Shown here: one piece after another, positions 53,827-62,548 of the stretch
Layout: each line of letters opens with the position of its first letter
Position numbering within the stretch: position 1 is the first letter of the stretch
NCBI GenBank assembly: GCA_001769655.1
Contig: MEPC01000038.1
Span: 61,733-125,732 of the forward strand
Reading direction: 5' to 3'
DNA: 64,000 nucleotides
DNA from: Bacteroidetes bacterium RIFCSPLOWO2_12_FULL_37_12
GTDB taxonomy: Bacteria; Bacteroidota; Bacteroidia; 2-12-FULL-37-12
Made by a program: the position numbers and the translations under genes
Notes under the pieces: generated by a model
Seen by the model: the letters and a program-made list of their open reading frames with translations, nothing else
Database searches by the model: none
What the model was told of the DNA's origin: nothing

Positions 53827-53997
53827 TTTCGTAACTACTCAGCATAAAAAAAGTTCTCACGCAAAGTCGCAAAGAGTGCAAAGAAAAAAATCAGTTGATT
53901 TTTTTTCTCTGCGTACTTAATACTTTGCGTACTTTGCGCCTTTGTGTGACATAATATTTGTGAAAAATAACACCTGCCTGAGTAGTTACAATTTTTC
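53827..53997. repeat. Nested palindromic element (GTAACTACTCAG outer arms, CGCAAAG inner arms)
   Basis: Outer arms GTAACTACTCAG (53831-53842) and CTGAGTAGTTAC (53978-53989) are exact reverse complements. Inner arms CACGCAAAGTCGCAAAG (53859-53875) and CTTTGCG-type sequence (53923-53948) also pair. The element fills half of the 334-bp gap. The rest (53998-54152) is AT-rich and ends in a pyrimidine-rich TCTATCTTC repeat (54111-54143); no gene or RNA was seen there. Confidence 0.85.
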
Positions 53998-54110
53998 TAA
54001 TTCGTTTTCCAAGATACAAAAATAATATGAAATTACATAATCCCCAAAGGTATTGTCCACATGAAACTGTGGAAATGAGTATTTTAGGCGATAGGTAGAT
54101 TTTAACCTTG

Positions 54111-54143
54111 TCTATCTTCTATCTTCTATTTTCTATCTTATAT
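54111..54143. repeat. TCTATCTTC short tandem repeat
   Basis: Imperfect units TCTATCT, TCTATCT, TCTATTT, TCTATCT and TATATCT-like, just after the stop-codon side of the gene ending at 54153. Confidence 0.6.
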
Positions 54144-54152
54144 CTTCCCCAA

Positions 54153-54791
54153 TTACTCTCCCGTACTTTTAGCTATCATCCGAAGAACCGCCGGGCTTTG
54201 CTGACCAATCATAAAACGGTTAGGAATGTCGGGAACTTCTGAATTAAGTGCATTTCCACGGTTATCATATTTTACCGGTTTCAGGGTAGTTAGAAACTTG
54301 CGGAAATCCCTGCGGATGAGGTAATGAAAATCTTCCACAGGCAAGTATGTGGTCTTTAAATCAGAAATTTTAAAGGAAGGTATATTAATATACATGATTC
54401 CTTCAATGGCTTTGACAATCATTTCAATTTCTCCAAGAGAATCTGCAACCATCATTTTCAATTCAGTGGCACTGCATTGCAGGATTTTGTATTTTCCACA
54501 GAAAAAGCCATTTCCTAAAGACAGGATCTGACAACTGTCATCTTCATAAAAAGCAAAAAAGTTTTTCATGGATGAATCTGCGAGCAATTCTTCGGTTTTC
54601 AAAACCTGCATGAAGGGCTGTTTGAAGAACTCTATCAATTTGTTCTGTGGGGTTTGTGCGTTGATTTTAATTGGAAGAAAAATTAAGAGCCAAAAACAAA
54701 TTATTATATACTCTTTAGCAACTTTCAATTTCCTCCTTATCGGAGAAATAGAATAGTCAGATTCATTTTGATTAAATGCAAGTGTTTTCAT
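54153..54791 (-). CDS. Secreted protein of unknown function
   Basis: 212 residues. A basic 25-residue stretch, then a hydrophobic segment (EYIIICFWLLIFLPIKINAQ) that reads as a signal peptide with an extended n-region. The mature part has no motif I recognise: strands such as SCQILSLGNGFFCGKYKIL and ELKMMVADSLGEIEMIVKA, then LPVEDFHYLIRRDFRKFL and a C-terminal QQSPAVLRMIAKSTGE. Monocistronic, flanked by palindromic repeats on both sides. It could be a lineage-specific periplasmic protein. Confidence 0.6.
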   Translation of the reverse strand: MKTLAFNQNESDYSISPIRRKLKVAKEYIIICFWLLIFLPIKINAQTPQNKLIEFFKQPFMQVLKTEELLADSSMKNFFAFYEDDSCQILSLGNGFFCGKYKILQCSATELKMMVADSLGEIEMIVKAIEGIMYINIPSFKISDLKTTYLPVEDFHYLIRRDFRKFLTTLKPVKYDNRGNALNSEVPDIPNRFMIGQQSPAVLRMIAKSTGE

Positions 54792-54859
54792 ATTTAATTT
54801 TATTTTCTAAATTAGACAAGAAAGAACCAAACAGATTTTTAAAAATGGAAAATGATACG

Positions 54860-54960
54860 CTCAACTATTCAATAATTTTAACACATAACACTAAACAAAA
54901 AATGAAAAAAGTATAAGGATTTGCACTTTATCATTATTCATTTTTTGTTATATGTTTTTT
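54860..54960. repeat. Repeat family F, copy 3, as a long hairpin
   Basis: AACACATAACACTAAACAAAA with AATGAA (54880-54905) pairs imperfectly with TTCATTTTTTGTTATATGT (54936-54956). The loop TAAGGATTTGCACTTTATCA matches the element at 51493-51523 in reverse. (Arms are shown only in part.). Confidence 0.75.
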
Positions 54961-55024
54961 ATTTCTTTGAAATTTCTTGTTTGGTTATGACTCGTCCAGC
55001 TTAGGTGCTAATTTTTAATTTAAC

Positions 55025-55954
55025 CTACCCCCGCGCCAGATACCTCTCCGCATCCAACGCCGCCATGCACCCACTGCCTGCCGCTGTTACCGCCTGTCTG
55101 TAATGCCTGTCCTGAACATCGCCACAGGCAAAAACCCCTTCCACATTCGTTTGCGCGGTTCCTGGCTTGGTTTGGATATAATCAAATTCGTCTAATTCAA
55201 TCTGTTTCGAAAATACGGAGGTATTGGGTTGATGCCCAATAGCCACAAAAAAACCCTGAATGGGAATTTCATTCATTTCTCCTGTATTGACATTTTTTAT
55301 GCGGACACCGGTAACGGTTTTATCTCCCAGAATTTCATCAGTGACACTATTCCATCTCACTTCCAGATTTGGTGTGTTTAAAACCCGTTGTGCCATAAAT
55401 TTTGAAGCACGCAGTTCATTCCGGCGGACAATCAAATACACTTTCCGGCAAAGTTTTGACAGATACAATGATTCTTCGGCGGCAGTATCGCCTCCACCCA
55501 CGATAGCTACATCCTGCTTGCGAAAAAAATAACCATCGCAAACTGCACAGGCGGAAACTCCCGAACCGTTAAGTCGTTTTTCTGACTCAAGCCCAAGCCA
55601 TTTCGCCGATGCACCGGTGGCAATAATAACCGCCCTGGCATGAATCTCAAGTTCCTTGTCAACAATGACTTTATGCATTGAATTTGAAAAATCAACAGAA
55701 GTGACTGAACCCCAGCGGACATCCGTTCCAAATCGGGCGGCTTGTTTGTTAAAGTCCTCCATCATTTTAGGACCTAAAACACCTTCCGGATAACCTGGAT
55801 AATTTTCAACATCGGTGGTGATGGTTAGCTGACCCCCCGGTTGAGGTCCCTGATATAATACCGGGTTTAATTGAGCTCTTCCTGCATAGATAGCGGCAGT
55901 ATAGCCGGCAGGACCTGCTCCTATGATCAATAATTTTGTTTGTTCTGTTTTCAT
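55025..55954 (-). CDS. trxB: Thioredoxin reductase
   Basis: 309 residues. FAD-binding IIGAGPAGYTAAIYAGRA, redox-active Cys136-Ala-Val-Cys139 in ACAVCDGYFF, NADPH-binding VAIVGGGDTAAEESLYLS and the C-terminal FAD motif GVFACGDVQDRHYRQAVTAA. Length is standard. It reduces thioredoxin with NADPH in the cytoplasm. It starts 21 bp after a lipoprotein gene and is probably co-transcribed. bshB1, another thiol-redox gene, is 2.2 kb away but in a separate unit. Confidence 0.96.
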   Translation of the reverse strand: MKTEQTKLLIIGAGPAGYTAAIYAGRAQLNPVLYQGPQPGGQLTITTDVENYPGYPEGVLGPKMMEDFNKQAARFGTDVRWGSVTSVDFSNSMHKVIVDKELEIHARAVIIATGASAKWLGLESEKRLNGSGVSACAVCDGYFFRKQDVAIVGGGDTAAEESLYLSKLCRKVYLIVRRNELRASKFMAQRVLNTPNLEVRWNSVTDEILGDKTVTGVRIKNVNTGEMNEIPIQGFFVAIGHQPNTSVFSKQIELDEFDYIQTKPGTAQTNVEGVFACGDVQDRHYRQAVTAAGSGCMAALDAERYLARG

Positions 55955-55975
55955 AAAAATAAGCGCAAATATCCG

Positions 55976-56524
55976 TCAAAAATCACTATTATCATACCAT
56001 GAAATAACTTTCCAGTAGCCATCCACTGTATCTTTTCTTAGCTGAAAACGTGCACTTCCGGCTCCTCTGAATACATTCTGCTGATTCATGGCTATGTTTA
56101 ATACAAAACTTCTTTCCACTCCCGGATTTGCAACGGTCGTGTCTATAGAGCGGTAATCATTCCATTGCAAACTAATTGAGGTTACGCTACGAAACAAATT
56201 GTAGGTGGTGCGCATTTCAACATCGCGGTTCCAGTTTATCTCTACATTTTTATCAAAATCATAGTAAGAAAATGTAAAATCTTTTGCGAGCACCTGTCCA
56301 TAAAGAAGTGAATCCCGGAGTTCATACGCATTGCGGAACCATTCAAATAATCCATTTACAGTCCGGCGGTTTCCGAGTAATTTATCCTGAGTAATAATAT
56401 CTTCGTCCACGGATGGAGCAAACGGGTTGCAGGAGAGAAGGGGCAGGAGCAGGAGCAGTGGCAGTCGCAGTCGTAGGGTAAGTCGCAAGAGTAGATACAA
56501 GGTTGAAAAGTAATTATTAAGCAT
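55976..56524 (-). CDS. Lipoprotein of unknown function
   Basis: 182 residues. The signal sequence is odd: LLLRLTLRLRLPLLLLLPLLS is an Arg-interrupted Leu run encoded by hexamer-like repeats (GCAGGA, GCAGTG, GCAGTC) at about 56440-56495. The lipobox LLSC has Cys32. The mature part has FSYYDFDKNVEINWNRDVEM, SISLQWNDYRSIDTT and YWKVISWYDNSDF, which resembles an NTF2-like or lipocalin-sized domain. Upstream of trxB in the same unit. No function assigned. The real start might be internal, as a shorter hydrophobic core would suffice. Confidence 0.7.
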   Translation of the reverse strand: MLNNYFSTLYLLLRLTLRLRLPLLLLLPLLSCNPFAPSVDEDIITQDKLLGNRRTVNGLFEWFRNAYELRDSLLYGQVLAKDFTFSYYDFDKNVEINWNRDVEMRTTYNLFRSVTSISLQWNDYRSIDTTVANPGVERSFVLNIAMNQQNVFRGAGSARFQLRKDTVDGYWKVISWYDNSDF

Positions 56525-56607
56525 TTTATATTTACTTCTTTATATTTTCACGAACTTTGCGAAATTCATTATTCTAACGTGGATAAGCCATAACCAAAAA
56601 GGAATAA

Positions 56608-56696
56608 CGAATATCGAACAAGGAATAATGAATGTTGAAGTTTTGGTTACTTCGAAATTCATTATTCCTTGATCAATATTCAATATTATATTTTTT
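56608..56696. repeat. GGAATAATGAAT inverted repeat (family L)
   Basis: AAAAAGGAATAACGAATATC and CAAGGAATAATGAATGTTG are mirrored by ATTCATTATTCCTTG and AATATTCAATATT. It lies between divergent genes. AAATTCATTAT occurs three times between 56559 and 56720. Confidence 0.8.
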
Positions 56697-56725
56697 TGCC
56701 AAAAAGTGCGAAATTCATTATCCTA

Positions 56726-58507
56726 ATGCCGCTAAAATTACTAAATAAATACCTGATTTTCATTTTTCTGGTTTTGATACCCATGCAAGGATTCTCCGCC
56801 AGGGAACTTTCCTTTCATGAATTATTTACGGAGATGAAAAATGCGAATAATTTATATGAGCTGGATTTTTCTACGGTTACATTTCTGCCTGAAACGGATA
56901 GTTTTTATACTGGGAAAAAGATTGGCTCAGCAACTGAAAATTTAAACATTTCTGCAGTAGTTGAGTTTCAAAGAGTGAAATTTGACCAGCGGGTTGACCT
57001 GGTTATCAGGGGGCTTGTTTTTGAGAAAAAAATTATTTTCCGTAACTGCACTTTTTCAAACCTTGTACTGGAGCATTGCCTGTTTCAGGAAGGATTTATC
57101 CTCGACGATTGCGTTGTCCGTAATCTGGAGGTAAGCCATTGTTCATTTTCAAATCAAACGATTATAACAGATAATAATATGAACGGTCAGTTGAAATTTG
57201 AACAGTGTGATTTTGGGATTTCTGCAACTGCTTTTTTCCAATTAGCTAAAAATTTTCGCATACCGGTAACGGTAATTACTCAGAACGGACCTGGTGTAAA
57301 GAATCTCTTGTTTTCCCATTGTAAATTCAACGGGAGCGAATCAACCAACAATCAGTTTTACCTTGATTTATCCGGTTCTCAGTTTGGAAACATAGCCATT
57401 GGAAATTCATTGTTTAATGTTTACATTGATTTGGAAAACGCTGAAATTCTCAATGAATTTATGGTGTCACACTCCGCGTTCAACAAAGGAATTGACACGA
57501 AGAATCTTGAGCTGAAAGAATCAGCCATGCGTTTTGACTGGGACCAGATAACCGGCAAGGGCTTAATGATAATGAAAAGCGGGGCATACGGAGATTCTAT
57601 TACCGGTGATTCAAAATGGGTAACGGGATTTTCCAAAAACCAGTCAAGGGATGAAACCGATTTCCTTTTTCAATCCCTTAAGAGCAATTATGCTAAATTT
57701 ATCCGTGCTTTCAGAACCCAGCGTGATTTTATGAATGTTTCAAAGGTAACAAGAGAATGGAAGAAATTAGAAAATAATTATTATTGGATGACTGCCACTT
57801 CCCAATTTACCGGCATAAAAGAAAAAGGAATCCTTCGTGTAAAAATTTTTATGAATTATCTTCTTGGAGTGGTATCGGACCATGGAACAAATCCACAAAA
57901 AGTAGTTCTGTATTCTTTTCTCGTCGTTATGATTTTCAGCTTTTTCTTTTTCTTTATTCCTTCAAAAACATTCCCCATGTTTTCATCCCGGTTTTACAGT
58001 AATATGGAAATGTTGTCGAGATATTTTTCAACCGGAAACTCCCTGCGGCATTTATTGTATGAATACCGTGTGGAGCGAAAAATCTTCACCGAAAAAGAGG
58101 ACTATGCTGATTATGTAGATGCCAATAAAACGCAAATACCGTTTTACCTGAGAATTTTTGCCATGCCCTTTTTTAGTTTCATCACCCAATGGAACCGGAA
58201 TATTTATTTCTGGCTGTTGAAAAAAATTTCGTTTCTGGATGGTAAATGGTCCGGGTTGTCATTCTGGAAAAAAATTATTAAAAATACATTTGTATTTGTT
58301 CTGTTTTTTTCTTACCTTATCTTTTTATGCACTAAACGTTTTTTATGGGCGGTTTTGCAAAGCATTAACGCATTTGTAACTTTTGGATTCGGCAGGTTAA
58401 GCGCACCAAAAAACGCCGGATTAGTGTTGGCTATTCTCGAAGGATTTTCCGGATGGTTTCTGATGAGTGTATTTGTGGTGAGCTTGCTGTTTCAGCTGTT
58501 GAGTTGA
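56726..58507 (+). CDS. Beta-helix (pentapeptide-like) protein with potassium-channel-like pore
   Basis: 593 residues from ATG 56726, with signal sequence (YLIFIFLVLIPMQGFSA). Residues about 60-280 are short strand repeats around F-x-x-C-x-F (IIFRNCTFSNLVLEHCLF, CVVRNLEVSHCSF, GQLKFEQCDFG), a pentapeptide or right-handed beta-helix. A membrane helix near 392-410 (YSFLVVMIFSFFFFFIP) is followed by a cytoplasmic or periplasmic segment. The last 75 residues (VFVLFFSYLIFLC, then AVLQSINAFVTFGFGRL and WFLMSVFVVSLLFQLL) follow the TM1-pore-TM2 plan of two-TM channels, with TFGFG as selectivity filter. Channel activity is inferred, not shown. Confidence 0.78.
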   Translation: MPLKLLNKYLIFIFLVLIPMQGFSARELSFHELFTEMKNANNLYELDFSTVTFLPETDSFYTGKKIGSATENLNISAVVEFQRVKFDQRVDLVIRGLVFEKKIIFRNCTFSNLVLEHCLFQEGFILDDCVVRNLEVSHCSFSNQTIITDNNMNGQLKFEQCDFGISATAFFQLAKNFRIPVTVITQNGPGVKNLLFSHCKFNGSESTNNQFYLDLSGSQFGNIAIGNSLFNVYIDLENAEILNEFMVSHSAFNKGIDTKNLELKESAMRFDWDQITGKGLMIMKSGAYGDSITGDSKWVTGFSKNQSRDETDFLFQSLKSNYAKFIRAFRTQRDFMNVSKVTREWKKLENNYYWMTATSQFTGIKEKGILRVKIFMNYLLGVVSDHGTNPQKVVLYSFLVVMIFSFFFFFIPSKTFPMFSSRFYSNMEMLSRYFSTGNSLRHLLYEYRVERKIFTEKEDYADYVDANKTQIPFYLRIFAMPFFSFITQWNRNIYFWLLKKISFLDGKWSGLSFWKKIIKNTFVFVLFFSYLIFLCTKRFLWAVLQSINAFVTFGFGRLSAPKNAGLVLAILEGFSGWFLMSVFVVSLLFQLLS

Positions 58508-58530
58508 GGGTAGATGAAAAGGTTTCCTTC

Positions 58531-58989
58531 TTATAAAATCATCCCCATCACCCATGCGGCAATAATTATGTAAACCACTACGAGTGCCACCGAAACCGGT
58601 GCGTTTTTTTCGCGAATGCCACTACCCGCATATTCGCTGATTCCTTCTTCGCTAAATGCTTCTTCATAAAATTTCTCATTTACAGATGATTCAAGCGATT
58701 TTAATTTTTCGCTGATTTCTTTCAATAATTTAGGATCTGCCGCAATTCCTCCCGTGGATGCCACAGATTCAACGTGGGTTTCTGATTTTTCAACGGGCAT
58801 TGGTTTGGTTTCCGTTTTAGGCGCAGATGAAACGGCAGGAACCGTTTCTCCTGTTGAGGGATACATGGGGGCTTTTTCACCCGGTTTTAATGAACCTTGT
58901 TTTTTGCGAACAGACCAGGGCAGGTCTTTATATTCTTGCGGAAGTGTGGCGGGCATGGGAGAGTGGGTGGGTTTAGGGTTGGTTTTCAA
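58531..58989 (-). CDS. Small membrane-anchored protein of unknown function
   Basis: 152 residues. Pro/Ser/Thr/Glu-rich N-terminal half (DLPWSVRKKQGSLKPGEKAP, then repeated KTETKPMPVEKSE-like low complexity). A coiled-coil segment LKEISEKLKSLESSVNEKFYE follows in part (LLKEISEKLKSLESSVNEK), then a single C-terminal membrane helix (VALVVVYIIIAAWVMGMIL). Topology suggests a tail-anchored cytoplasmic or secreted coiled coil. Convergent with the channel-like gene, divergent from accD. No recognised family. Confidence 0.65.
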   Translation of the reverse strand: MKTNPKPTHSPMPATLPQEYKDLPWSVRKKQGSLKPGEKAPMYPSTGETVPAVSSAPKTETKPMPVEKSETHVESVASTGGIAADPKLLKEISEKLKSLESSVNEKFYEEAFSEEGISEYAGSGIREKNAPVSVALVVVYIIIAAWVMGMIL

Positions 58990-59071
58990 TATGTGGGCTT
59001 GAATGAAATAAGTATGCCCAACTAACTATTTTGTGCAAAATGTTATACACAACGCAAAAGTAATAAAAAAA

Positions 59072-59101
59072 TTGAAAATATATAATTTTTTGCTACCTTT
59101 G
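59072..59101 (+). promoter_or_regulatory. Promoter TTG-N19-TACCTTTG for accD
   Basis: TTG (59072-59074), 19 bp, TACCTTTG (59094-59101): a full match to the Bacteroidota consensus, 16 bp before ATG 59118. Confidence 0.75.
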
Positions 59102-59117
59102 TAAGTAAACACCCCCC

Positions 59118-59960
59118 ATGGCTTGGTTCACCCGAAAAGATGCAGGAATTCATACCCTGACCGAAGAAAAAAAGGAAGTCCCCGATGGACTTTGGTATAA
59201 GTGTCCCGAATGTAAAAAGGTGATGCATACGAAAGAACACAAGGAAAATGCATATACCTGCATTCAGTGCAGTTACCAATCCCGTATCGGCTCGAAAGAA
59301 TATTTTGAGATTCTATTTGATGAAAATAAATTTGAAGAGTACGATATAAATATGTTTTCAAAAGACATGCTGAATTTTGAAGATACAAAAAAATATTCAG
59401 ACCGGCTGGAACTTTCCCGGAAAAAAACCAGCTTATTCGATGCCGTTCGTACTGCCAGCGGAGAAATGGACCATCATAAAATTATCATTGCTTGCATGGA
59501 TTTTGAATTTATCGGAGGTTCCATGGGTTCCGTGGTCGGAGAGAAAGTAGCACGAAGCATTGACCGCGCCCGTGAGAAAAAAACACCGCTGATTATCATT
59601 TCCAAATCAGGAGGCGCACGGATGATGGAGTCCGCATTCTCTCTGATGCAGTTGGCAAAAACTTCCGCAAAACTGGCTCTTCTTAAAGAAGAAAAAGTGC
59701 CTTACATTTCCATTCTTACCGACCCAACGACTGGTGGTGTCACTGCCTCTTTCGCCATGCTGGGTGATTTCAACATCGCCGAACCCGGCGCCCTCATCGG
59801 CTTTGCCGGTCCCCGCGTAGTGCGAGAGACCATCGGAAAAGATTTACCTAAAGGATTTCAGAGCGCCGAGTTCCTCCTCGAACACGGGTTCGTAGATTTT
59901 ATTGTGCCACGCAATGAAATGAAACAGAAGATTTCGCTGTTGCTGAGGATGCTAAGTTAA
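59118..59960 (+). CDS. accD: Acetyl-CoA carboxylase carboxyltransferase subunit beta
   Basis: 280 residues. N-terminal zinc ribbon Cys29, Cys32, Cys48, Cys51 (YKCPECKKV ... TCIQCSYQ). The carboxyltransferase core is recognised by [56 protein letters not shown] and [15 protein letters not shown]. It transfers the carboxyl group from biotin to acetyl-CoA with AccA, the first committed step of fatty acid synthesis. accA is not in the window. Monocistronic from a consensus promoter. Confidence 0.97.
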   Translation: MAWFTRKDAGIHTLTEEKKEVPDGLWYKCPECKKVMHTKEHKENAYTCIQCSYQSRIGSKEYFEILFDENKFEEYDINMFSKDMLNFEDTKKYSDRLELSRKKTSLFDAVRTASGEMDHHKIIIACMDFEFIGGSMGSVVGEKVARSIDRAREKKTPLIIISKSGGARMMESAFSLMQLAKTSAKLALLKEEKVPYISILTDPTTGGVTASFAMLGDFNIAEPGALIGFAGPRVVRETIGKDLPKGFQSAEFLLEHGFVDFIVPRNEMKQKISLLLRMLS

Positions 59961-59984
59961 TGCGTGTATGTCTATTCGTAATTC

Positions 59985-62090
59985 TCAATCCCCCTCCTCT
60001 CCCCACTCCGCCATTCGTACTTCAATTTTTCGTTCCTTAGCCGCCGAAGGACTGTAAACGGAATTCCTAAGGTCGTTCAGGTCATCGCTTACTATGCCTG
60101 TTGTCTTTAACTCACCAATGGATTCTTCAATGATAATCAGCATTTTTTCTTTGTCTTTTCTTGTTTCAATATAGGTTAAAAGCGCTGAATTGTTCCATGT
60201 TTTAAAATAATTTATCAAACTTGAAATTCTTCTCTTTGCCAACAGTGTATTGTATTCGTTTGAATTCAACGGACTGCAATATCCTTTCAATGTCACTTCC
60301 ACTTTTCTCCCATTTTCAAGCAACGAAAGAAGCAGTTCAAGAAATCTGTTAAGTTTTTTTTCATTGTTTTCAACCTGATAAAAGAAAAAATCTTCTATGT
60401 CTCTTACTGCATTGTTTTTTTCTTCCCCTTCCAAGCCATTTGCATATTCAATTTTATAAATGTCTTTCATCAATTTATAATTTTGAGTGAGTTCCATGAA
60501 ATTTTTAGATGTGGTTGGAGAAAGAGTAGCGGGATCAGGTTCATCGTTATGAAAAAATAAACTTAGCGGCAAAAGTTTTTGCATCTCTTTCAGAATAACG
60601 TTTTGCCCTTGTGCAGTAACAGGAGAGGGAAGTGTCAGTGACACAGAGGATGATGCTGTTTTTGAAGTATCATAAATTGTTTCATTCTTTTCAGCAGATT
60701 TTTCTTTTTCAATTATTTTAAAATAATAAATATCATTGCAACAGGTTAACCCTTTTAAAGAATCATGCATGGAGCCGGGGCGATTGGAAGTAAAATATCC
60801 CGCATTTCCGTAACGGTTTATGGTAAAATATAAGTCATTGTAACTTGAATTTACAGAATGACCAAGATTTAGTGGTTCGCTCCAATAAAGAGATTTTCTT
60901 TCGGTGCGGAAAATATCGAATCCACCAAATCCGTTATGCCAGGTAGAACTGAAATAAAGCGTTTTTTCATTTTCCTGATAAAAAGGAGTGATCTCATCAT
61001 CCGGAGTGTTAATTGATTTCCCCAGATTTATTGGATTGGTTACTTTTCCGTCTGGTAGCAGGGTGCAAGACCAGATATCAAAGCCACCAAATCCTCCCAC
61101 ACGATCCGAAGCAAAATAAAGCTGGTATCCGCCGGTAATATCTAACGAGACGGAAGGTTGTGTATTGCTGGTGCCTGACAAATTAACCTTCTCATTTAAC
61201 CGTTCTGCTTTAGACCATTTGTCATTGATAAATTTTCGTGAATATAACGCACATTCCTTTTCATTTTTATCTGTTTTACAACGGGAAAAGAGCAAAATCT
61301 TTTTATCGGGACTAATGCAAACGTTTGCGTTATGGTAATTTATATTGTTGAAAACAGAATCTGCTTGGGAAATGTTTTTCCATGTTGAATCATGGATATC
61401 AGCATAATAGATACCTGCATGATTTACAAGAATGGAATCTACTACTTTTCCATTTTGTTTTACGAATCTCGGTTTTGAGGATGAGAAATAAAACGTAGAA
61501 TCTGAAGCGCGGAAAGGCGAAAGTTCGGAATAAACAGAATTGATTACCGGGCCGCAATTTTCAATTTGTACAAGCAACGAATCGTTGGAATTTCTCAATG
61601 CAAAATTGCAGGATTCAATTTCTTTTTCCGCCTTTTTCATAAAATAATCCCCATCCTTGTAATGCGACTTATAATAGGATGAAAAATTCTTCTTGGCTTC
61701 CATATATTTTCCTAAATATTTTTGTGCACTTGCTATTCTGAAAAATACAAGCGGGAAATTTTTTCCCGCATCTTTGATGAGTACTTTTGTATGATATATT
61801 TCGGCGTCAACATAATTGTTGTCCAATAGAAATGCCTCAGCTAATTTCCACGCTGTACCTGCGTCTTGAGTATCTTTTTCCCACGCCTTCTGATAAAATA
61901 CGGATGCGGCGTAAAAATTTCCGATGGCAAAGGCATCGTCTCCGTCTGAAATTAACGTAGTGACACTCTGTGAATGGAGATAGTTGGGTAGAAACAGAAG
62001 GAGTAGATAAACAACATATCTTTTTTTACGTAGAAAGTCCATTAATTTCTCTGCAAGACCGGTTTTATCTTCTGCTATAAGTACTTTCAT
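59985..62090 (-). CDS. TPR / PD40 / OmpA-like envelope protein
   Basis: 701 residues from ATG 62090, coupled to recX by a 4-bp overlap. ATG 62042 (MDFLRKKRYVVYLLLLFLPN) would give a more normal signal peptide. TPR-like helices at about 45-165 (GNFYAASVFYQKAWEKD). PD40 propeller repeats at about 180-450 (SDSTFYFSSSKPRF, SPDKKILLFSRCKTD, YQLYFASDRVGGFGGFDIW, KTLYFSSTWHNGFGGFDIF). C-terminal OmpA-like segment (VEVTLKGYCSPLNSNEYN, LLAKRRISSLINYF) that may bind peptidoglycan. The plan resembles PorE of the type IX machinery, but no carboxypeptidase-regulatory domain is obvious. Confidence 0.82.
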   Translation of the reverse strand: MKVLIAEDKTGLAEKLMDFLRKKRYVVYLLLLFLPNYLHSQSVTTLISDGDDAFAIGNFYAASVFYQKAWEKDTQDAGTAWKLAEAFLLDNNYVDAEIYHTKVLIKDAGKNFPLVFFRIASAQKYLGKYMEAKKNFSSYYKSHYKDGDYFMKKAEKEIESCNFALRNSNDSLLVQIENCGPVINSVYSELSPFRASDSTFYFSSSKPRFVKQNGKVVDSILVNHAGIYYADIHDSTWKNISQADSVFNNINYHNANVCISPDKKILLFSRCKTDKNEKECALYSRKFINDKWSKAERLNEKVNLSGTSNTQPSVSLDITGGYQLYFASDRVGGFGGFDIWSCTLLPDGKVTNPINLGKSINTPDDEITPFYQENEKTLYFSSTWHNGFGGFDIFRTERKSLYWSEPLNLGHSVNSSYNDLYFTINRYGNAGYFTSNRPGSMHDSLKGLTCCNDIYYFKIIEKEKSAEKNETIYDTSKTASSSVSLTLPSPVTAQGQNVILKEMQKLLPLSLFFHNDEPDPATLSPTTSKNFMELTQNYKLMKDIYKIEYANGLEGEEKNNAVRDIEDFFFYQVENNEKKLNRFLELLLSLLENGRKVEVTLKGYCSPLNSNEYNTLLAKRRISSLINYFKTWNNSALLTYIETRKDKEKMLIIIEESIGELKTTGIVSDDLNDLRNSVYSPSAAKERKIEVRMAEWGEEGD

Positions 62091-62548
62091 TTTAATTTTT
62101 CATTCACAATATCCATAACCAATTCCTGTTCATATCCTCTCCCGATTCCGAAACGCATCAACCGGGCAAAGAGATTATCTTTTCCTGCATTTTTCAGGGA
62201 TTCGTATTTTTTTGTAAGAATGTTCCGGAGGTTTCCTTTATAGGGCTCTTTTTCAATTAAATTAAAATTTTTCAATATTTTATCAGAGGAAAACCCTTTC
62301 GCCATCAAATTTGCCTTTACTTTTATTCGTCCCCATCTCCGGCTTTGTATTTTTGAATGGATAAATAACCGGATGTATCTGTTTTCATTCAGAAAGTCCG
62401 CTTTTTCAAGGTCTTCTATTAGCTTTTCGGAGAACTCTTCTGCCCTTAACCTTTGAATTTTTAGTGTCACATCCCTTCGGCATCGCTCCCTGTCGGAGCA
62501 GAATTTTTTTAATTTATTGAGGAGGGCTGGATAATTGGAAGGGGTCAT
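62087..62548 (-). CDS. recX: Regulatory protein RecX
   Basis: 153 residues. Three-helix repeats of the RecX fold: KFCSDRERCRRDVTLKIQRL, EKLIEDLEKADFLNENRYIR, FIHSKIQSRRWGRIKVKANL and GRGYEQELVMDIV. Length is normal for the family. RecX inhibits or modulates RecA filaments. Overlaps both neighbours by 4 bp (ATGA) in a three-gene operon. recA is not in the window. Confidence 0.9.
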   Translation of the reverse strand: MTPSNYPALLNKLKKFCSDRERCRRDVTLKIQRLRAEEFSEKLIEDLEKADFLNENRYIRLFIHSKIQSRRWGRIKVKANLMAKGFSSDKILKNFNLIEKEPYKGNLRNILTKKYESLKNAGKDNLFARLMRFGIGRGYEQELVMDIVNEKLK

